From NCBI GenBank assembly GCA_023374025.1, contig SIJG01000004.1, positions 1,299,226 through 1,363,225 of the forward strand: a DNA stretch of 64,000 nucleotides, in the 5' to 3' direction. Below are positions 57,374-64,000 of this stretch, piece by piece. The stretch's first letter is position 1; each line of letters opens with the position of its first letter. This DNA is from Heterodera schachtii (lineage: Eukaryota; Nematoda; Chromadorea; Rhabditida; Heteroderidae). The position numbers were made by a program, and so were the translations under genes. A model generated the notes under the pieces. It saw nothing but the letters and a program-made list of their open reading frames with translations, was not told the DNA's origin and did not search any database.

Positions 57374-58918
57374 AGTCAGAAGTATGTATGTATAAAGCTA
57401 TTTGGTTTAAAATAATTAAGTATTTTTTTCTATTTTAAAATTCTCGAAATTTAATGAAACGAAAAAACTCCACAAAATTTAACATTTTTTTCCAGAACTT
57501 CCCGTTGCCTGAAAACGCACGAAAAAATGTTTTTCGGTTGTTAAGCTAGTTTTCGAGTCAACTATTTTCTAGTTTTTTATTTTTAGCACCTAAAAAGTTT
57601 TTGAAAATAGGAAAAAAAAAATTATTTTCAATTATTTTGGCGTTTTGCCCAAATAACAAAAATGCAATAAAAAGTAAAAAAATACGCATAAAAAATTTCA
57701 GAAAAAACATTTCTAATCAGTCCAAATTTTTCTGAAAATATACCCCTAATAAATGAAAAATTTTCTCAAAATGTCTCCGAATTTATTTATTTATATGTTG
57801 TACTACTAATTGTAAGACTTTTTTCCACCAATATATGAAAGTTCAAATATTTATTGTACATATTGTTCTTTCCAATTAATTTCTTCATTTTATTACATAC
57901 ATTCATACACACTGAATTACTGAATTTCTGCATCAAAAATTCCCCCCATCAATTCCTCTTCTATTTTTGTTGGTAAGCCCTCTCCCTACACCTTTCTTCA
58001 TCGTCCCTTGCCTCCTCCCCCCCCCCCCCCCCCGTCGTCAGCACACAGCACAATCCAACCAACGGCCGTCCCCTCACTACCAGCGATTTCTTCAACAATA
58101 ACAGCAGGGGATGGATGGGTGTGGGGTGAAGGCGTGAGGCAGCCAAGCCATTTCCCATTACTTTTCCCTTCGCTCCGTTGTCAGCCACGGCAAGCGAAGG
58201 GATGGCGGCGATAGAGGGAATGGGAAGGAGTGTATGTGGGGAGGGGAGGGGTTGCTTGGTCGGTCGGTCGTTTGGTGGGCTGTTGTTATGAGCTTTGGGG
58301 TTCTTCGCCCTCCCATTCAATGCTCAGTGGCGTGGCGGCCACTGCGCTTCCCTTGGGAAGGGAATGGCGGGCGGCGATGGTTAGGGACGGCTGTTGAGAA
58401 AGAATGGTGAGCAGAGGAAGAGGAGGGAATGAGAAGAGCAGCAGAGACTGTTGTGCTGCTGTGGACGGCGAGCGAGTCATTGGCCTCCCTCCCACCAAAC
58501 AAACGCCTCTTTTTCCATTGCCTCCCTTCTCCCCTTCCCATATCTCTTCACTCGCCGCCCGCGTTTCTTCTTCGATTCGTCTTTTCTTCACTCGCTCGCC
58601 TCCTCAGAGGGAGCTGAGCAGTGAGAGCAATGCCTCCCTCCCCCCTCCAATAAACCCAACCAAGACCAAGCAAGTCACTCACCCCACCGCCTCCCCTGTC
58701 GCTCCATCCACCCATTGCTGCCGCTGTCCCTGCCCTTCTCCTCCCATCTCATCTCCCCACCCATTTCTCCCCTCCACAACAACCAATTCTTCTCAATATG
58801 TACATATGTATGAAGAAAAAAGAATTTCATTCACCAAATTCTCTATAATACAAATATTTATTACATATTTCAGCTATTCAGTTCTGATTTGCAATTTGTT
58901 TTATTACCATTCTCAACA
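57374..58918. other. Long intergenic region with C-run and GC-skewed low complexity
   Basis: 57400-57950 is AT-rich without recognised features. 58015-58033 is a long poly-C run followed by C-rich and Ser/Pro-type low-complexity sequence to about 58800, open in several frames on both strands but without family resemblance. It is taken as 5' flanking DNA of the HMG-box gene. Confidence 0.5.
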
Positions 58919-59313
58919 ATGCCGAAAGCTTCGAAAAACAAGGACCCCAACATGCCAAAGCGTGCCCAATCTGCCTACTTCATCTGGTTTTTCTTGACTA
59001 TTTCCGTAATTCTGTTAAAATTTCAAATGTATTTAGGATGTTGGCCAACCGGGAGAAGATCAAGAAGCCGGGGATGAGTGTGGCTGAAGTGGCTAAAGCC
59101 GCAGGTCTTTTCTGGTCAACAAATTTAGAAACATCTGAAGTTTGTTAAGGTGTTGAATGGGGGCGCATGTCAGCAGCGGACAAGACACTTTGGGAACAGA
59201 AGGCGGCAGACGACAAGAAGCGCTACGAGCAGGGTAAAAATGGCATGGCATTGCGACATTTGAAGAATTTGATTTTTTCAGAAATGACTCAGTACAGAGC
59301 TCGCCAGAAGTAG
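58919..59313 (+). CDS. Minimal single HMG-box protein
   Basis: Architectural DNA-bending chromatin protein. Four short exons give about 90 residues. MPKASKNKDPNMPKRAQSAY starts at 58919, then W-MLANREKIKKPGMSVAEVA, VEWGRMSAADKTLWEQKAAD and KKRYEQEMTQYRARQK, with the stop at 59311-59313. All core HMG-box positions are present (PKR..SAY, W, KxxGMS, W, LWExKA, Y). Apart from a 10-residue basic lead and a 10-residue tail there is nothing but the box, like the small Nhp6/HMG-type proteins. Introns begin with gttttt, gtcttt and gtaaaa and end in tttag, ttaag and ttcag. The first residue is W where most boxes have F. Confidence 0.9.
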
Positions 59314-59498
59314 ACGATTGGGCAGTGAATGACGTTTTATCTTTGACTTCCTTTTCCGCTGTTCTCTCCTATATTTAAAAGTCAACAAAAATCGACCTTC
59401 CATTTGTCGTCCTTTTTCGACATTCTGATTTATTTCTCTCAGTTTTGCTTTTATTCTGATCATGTACGTATACATTGTATCTGGAAAAATGATGATCA

Positions 59499-59504
59499 AA
59501 TAAA
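59499..59504 (+). terminator. Poly(A) signal of the HMG-box gene
   Basis: AATAAA 186 bp after the stop codon, the first such hexamer downstream on the plus strand. Confidence 0.5.
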
Positions 59505-60268
59505 CGGAAATCATCAACCAAAGCATTCGTCGTTAACAAGGCTAATTGTGTATTATCACTTTACTAGATTAGAAAGCTATATTGGTACATAGTACTGTAT
59601 GCATCATGTTATCATAATTTGTTTAGCTGCAGGAAAAAGCTCTATTGTAAATTTAAATTAAGGGTTAGCACTAACTCAATCTAATTCATGTTTAATGCAA
59701 TTAATTACAAATTTCAAAGATACTTCGTGCGCCCGTTTGAATACATACCTAAGTCAGAATCGGGATTTTTTACTGGAGTAGGGTTGAGATTCCCGCTCCC
59801 GAAAAATTTTGAACTCCCGCTCTCTTCCTACAATCTCATCAAATTCGGAGTAAAGACACCGATGGGAATGGATGAGTTTTTTCAAAACACGAGTAAGAAT
59901 GAAAATTTTCTAATTGTAAAATTTTGAAACTCATAACTTTTCACTTGTACGTCAAATTGCTTACCATTCGCTTAGAAAAAGATTCTACTTTTTTAAAACT
60001 TTTTTAGATACTAAATTTGTTCGGTTTGGTTGAAATTGAATCGAGTTATGGCTGGTAAAAAAAAACATAAAAAAGGCATTTTCCAGTGTAATTTTTGAAA
60101 TAGCGCGTAAAATACGCCAATTACGCTATTTGGCGTTTTGAGTTGTCTAAGACTTGACTTGAGCGTACCCATAGTGCGGGTGGAATTACGGGATTCCCGG
60201 TCTTGTCCCCGGATTTTTTTTTTACCGGTCTCAAGAAATGAACTTCACCAAACATATTAACTCAATTA
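59505..60268. other. Intergenic, no supported gene
   Basis: AT-rich sequence. A plus-strand frame at 59688-59927 contains the string ttcccgctcccgaaaaattt. Near 60190, gggattcccgg and ccggattttttttttaccgg give small palindromes. These look like repeat remnants; no protein family was recognised. Confidence 0.5.
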
Positions 60269-63200
60269 ATGCCTATTTTATGTGTATTTCTTCCCCTAAT
60301 GTATATTCCATCCCCTCGATTTTCTGGGCCCACAACGCAGTCGCACAATCAGTTGCATTGTCAGACTGATGTTCTCTCTGGCGCATCCAGCGGAGGCAGT
60401 TCAACTTTGTTGGTTGAATCCACGGCACACTCTCAGCAGCACCAAAAAAGCAATGGGTCCAATTCCGCCAATGAGCAGCAACATTTGCGGAAGTAAGTGG
60501 AGTATAAAAACTCTTCAATCCTTAGGATGATGATTTGCCCTTTCAGATTTACCTCTGCCGTCGGTAAATTGGGCAAAGCGCGCGAGACGCGATGAAGGCA
60601 ATCTCAAAAGTGCTGAGTTGTGCCAATCCTTTGGTTGGTCCCTTTTTATGGGGTTAATTTGCTAAAAGTTGCACCAATTTAACAAATTTTGCATTTTCAT
60701 TATTTTCCCTATTCTCTTTAAAGCGTTCTAGCGCCAATTGCTGAGCCGATAGATTATGAACATTTTGTGGGTGAGCACAGTGCCCAGCTCGAACATGACA
60801 AAGACCGCGACATGTTGCTGTTTTTGCGCGATGATATTTCTGTAAGTTGACGTTGGAAATTCTAAAATCGCTTAGAATTCTGTCGATTTCTGTATTCAAT
60901 TCAATGGCAAATGTATTAATTAATCTCTTAGGGCGTCGAAATTTGGCCACGCGAACGAACGGCGGTCCCTTCGGTTCGCCACTGTGACATCGATGAGGCC
61001 AATTGGCTGTTGGCCATGGACTCCCTCCGGCATTATTCATCGCCATACACAATTATCAATTTAAACTATTCGCGTTTTTATGGCGACTTCAAAAGGTTTA
61101 TCAAATTCTCTCGAAGATGCCATGTTTATAATAAATATTTCCGATTTGATCCTCCGCTTGGGCTCAACTTTCTGCGTTTTGAATCCGATTTAATCGCTGA
61201 TGAGGAAAAGCTGGTTGTTTCGTTTTGCTATTCCCATTCATTTTCTCATTTTTTCAGCTTTTGTCCGGTCAGTCCGCTTCCTTCGCCACTCAACCGGACA
61301 TTCTCAAGGAGGGCAATTTGATTGTTGTGCCAGGCGATGGAATTGTGGACACTTTTCGAGTAAATCACTTTTTTTGAAATCGAATATTGGATTTGGTAAA
61401 ACAGAGCGAGAAGAAACGCTATTGCGTGCTGAGAAAGTCGACGGAGGAGTCACGCGTGTTCATTGAAGTGTACAAACAAGCATTGGCACAACCACAGCAC
61501 CAACAGCAAATGCCGACCATGGAAATGGAAGTCAAAGCGGCGGTCATAAAAAGCACGAAAAAGGGGAAGCTTCTTCAGGTGCAGTCATTGGACTAACATT
61601 CGATAATTATAAATTAAAAAATGATTTTTGTAGTTATTTTCCTCAATCGAGTCCGATAAACGAGCATTGCTTCTTTCGGCTGAAAGTGAGACGGAATTGC
61701 AATTTTGGCTCTTCTCAATTGAACGAGCATTGGCATGGAATAACAGAGGTGGAAAACGCTTTTGATTTCCCATTTTTAATTATTTCCAATTCAAGAGATG
61801 ATGCTTGCTCCTGAAGAGGATAATTTGTCGCTGAATTCGTCGGGCCGTGACAATTCCATTCCGCCATGTCTTTCCTCACTGAACGATTCGGAAAGTCTGG
61901 CGAGCGAAGACAGTGGAGGCAGTGAGTGATGATGTAAATTTTTGTCTCATTTTAGTTCCTACTTCATTTTTTAGGTCGTGAATTTTCCACGGCTTTCTGG
62001 CGAAGTCGAAATGCGGCAGCCAAAGCTTTGCAACCGCCAATTGTGGAGCGGCGCAATATTTTTTCGCTCTTTTGGGACATGGAGGTGTGTTTTGAGAAAC
62101 TTTTTATTTTAAATCATTTTGTAAAAAAAATTTAGCCTTTGCCAGAAGGGGAGGGAGAAAAGAGTACTTTGGGTGAACAACTGAGTGAAACAGAACAGTG
62201 CAACGTGGAGCGAATATCGCCAATTCCGAGCAGTTCAGCGACGACGACTAATTTGGTGTTACGGCCAAATTTTGGTGGCAAAAGAACGACGTCCCATGAG
62301 CCATCCTCTTTTGATGAGGAAACAAAGGGACAACTTGCAGTCAGAGAGGACAGCCAATGCTTGGAGCCATCGAAATCCGAATTTGCGGGTGAAAAGCCGG
62401 CCATTCTGTTCACGGCTCAGCTTAGACAATTGGACATTCGAATTCGTATGGCCGGAAAAGAACACGCCGAACAGGTGAAATTCAAAAAGTGTCCCTTTCA
62501 TGAACGGTAGTAGATATTGTCATTTTCTTTTAAAGATTGAGCCTTTCTTCGCCCGTTTGTTTCTCTTCGATGCCAGCCTTGGTGTCCGTGTATCAGAGGA
62601 ATTCCATGTCGATTTTCCGTCACTTCACTACGATATGCTTCAACAAAATGGACATGCCAACATTGTCAAATTCGCCAACTCTGCTCCTCCCTCTTCCTTT
62701 GCACTTAACGGTGCTTTGGCCACTGAGAAAGTCAACGGAATCAGCTGGGAACAGATTCGGAATGCCAACAAAGTGACTTTGATTTGTAATTATTTACATT
62801 TTGGCATTGCAATGTTCAGCTTATTTGCTCAATACACAACCCTCGTGCTGATTTGTTTTTGGTTGTTTTGGTGGAGCGAATATTGTCGGACGTGTCAGCC
62901 GACATTTACATGAAGGCTAATAATGCAACTGACAATAAATATTCGTCTAAAATTCAAAAATCGCTGTCGGCGTCAATTCCGAAACTTGGCCATCTTCGAA
63001 CGTTATTTGCATGGACCGCGAGGCAATTTATTATAAATTTTTTGAGTTTTCGTGCTTATTTCCCTAATTTTAGGCCTGTCTTTCCGTCTTTGTGCTCAGG
63101 CAGTGTCTTTGCTTCTCAACAGTTGGCGATGGGCAGCACCAACAATTGTGGTAGCCTTAGCGATGGCTCTAAGAAGGCTTCGTTGGCCACGTGTTCGCTG

Positions 63201-64000
63201 TACAAATGCGACAGCGGTCGACTCACTGACGGCGATTTACAGAAACTGTTGATCGAAATGCAAAAGGCCGACAAATTGGCCAAATTGGTGGTCTTCCCAA
63301 GCGCCGCTTTGGTTCTCGAAACAGACGTCACTTCCGTCCTCTGCGAATTTCCAAGTCGTCCCAACTTCCAATAATTTTGTTGCTTATTCATTTGGTTCAG
63401 TGCGTATTTCGCCCTCTTTTTTGCCACTTCGTCCCTGGAAATGCGTCCCAACTTCGCCTGATAAACCGTCCGCTTTGCCTTCGTTTGAGCTCCAATCATT
63501 TCTTGACCAATCGCTTTGTTCTGAACCGCACCGTGGCCGTGTTAACCTTCTCTATGTAACTGTTGTCATTTTCAGAATAATTAAAGTGTTTACGATTAAT
63601 AGGACCAATCATTGCTTAAGGTGTACCCACTTTCGTTGAATTATTCAACCCAAAAGACATTCTCCCGCGCCCGCAACATTTCCTGCACAGTGCGTTATGT
63701 GCCTTCGTCTCTCGTCAGAACGACGCAATTTGCTCACGGAAGGGTCCCTTCCCATGCAAACATTTTCCACCGTACACATCCAAACGGACCTTTTGTCGAC
63801 TCATTTGTTTGTGGTGTCCAATATCATGAGCAAAGTCCGCAATTTAACGCTGAAATAAAAATGGATTTGCCGGTGGCGTTGGGAGAGGACGACCATATTC
63901 TGTTCACATTTCATCATATTTCAATTTCGAATGCCATCACCAACAAAAATAAGCCATTCACTGAGGTGGGAAATGATTTTGGATATCATTAAGAGTGTTT
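60269..64000 (+). CDS. Zizimin-type DOCK guanine-exchange factor (DOCK9/10/11 class), 5' part
   Basis: Activator of Cdc42/Rac at membranes. The amino end is Ser/Gln-rich (candidate ATGs 60269 and 60299), followed by KFTSAVGKLGKA. The DOCK-C/D amino-terminal region has IAEPIDYEHFVGEHSAQL (60738-60790), DDISGVEIWPRE and YGDFKRF (61079). A PH domain follows: KEGNLIVVPGDGIVDTFR (61309), KKRYCVLRK (61411), SETELQFWLFSIERALAW (61690-61738). Then comes IEPFFARLFLFDASLGVRVS (62536) and FAWTAR (63003). The DHR-1/C2 part starts at NLLYVxYPLSLNYS (about 63540-63630) and TFSRARNISCTVRYV, continuing to PVALGEDDHILFTFHHISIS (63872-63930). The catalytic DHR-2 domain lies beyond the edge. The PH domain separates this from DOCK6/7/8. 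A possible one-base shift lies near 60585, after GKAR. Most introns are short GT-AG. Confidence 0.87.

Noticed and set aside
58015..58033. Poly-C run as a possible functional G-quadruplex
   Set aside because: A homopolymer in low-complexity flanking DNA; length is unreliable in such assemblies and no context supports a role.
59688..59927. Possible 79-residue protein
   Set aside because: Contains repeat-like strings, has no neighbours in frame and no recognised domain.

Overview
The window is nuclear DNA of a nematode. It holds short introns (mostly about 45-60 bp), a cuticle collagen, an innexin, an srsx-type chemoreceptor and no operon-free bacterial features. At least six introns need GC-AG splice sites to keep conserved protein frames. 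Together with an F-box-like gene of a kind I associate with cyst nematodes, this suggests a plant-parasitic heteroderid (Globodera/Heterodera group). That placement is an inference. No tRNA, rRNA or CRISPR array was recognised.

Left part (1-16 kb): the 5' two thirds or so of RRP12 (minus, runs off the left edge), the repair helicase CSB/ERCC6 (minus), an anillin-like protein without a PH domain (minus), an innexin (plus, divergent from anillin) and a C2H2 zinc-finger protein with a very acidic tail (minus).

Middle (16-33 kb): an AT-rich, gene-poor stretch carries a large fold-back palindrome, a MITE and two ~200 bp direct repeats that surround a diverged ANKRD13-like gene. It is followed by a cuticle collagen with a TATA box, a multi-exon secreted protein with two DM13 domains (Skeletor-like), and an unusual predicted secreted protein. 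That protein has a signal peptide, about 22 copies of a 15-residue serine-rich repeat and a 600-residue charged coiled coil.

Right part (33-64 kb): an srsx G-protein-coupled receptor with a pyrimidine minisatellite in one intron lies just upstream of an 18 kb gene for the cytoplasmic dynein-2 heavy chain (che-3/DYNC2H1), the retrograde motor of cilia. Next come an F-box-like gene and a weakly characterised helical gene (minus), a minimal single HMG-box protein (plus), and the 5' part of a zizimin-type DOCK exchange factor (plus, runs off the right edge).

Conserved frames of che-3, the collagen, RRP12 and perhaps DOCK are interrupted by single-base shifts with no intron available. Because several unrelated housekeeping genes are affected, often at homopolymers, long-read consensus error is the simplest explanation. 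Real decay of che-3 cannot be excluded from this sequence. Family identifications were made by reading the translations against remembered family sequences; no database search was run.
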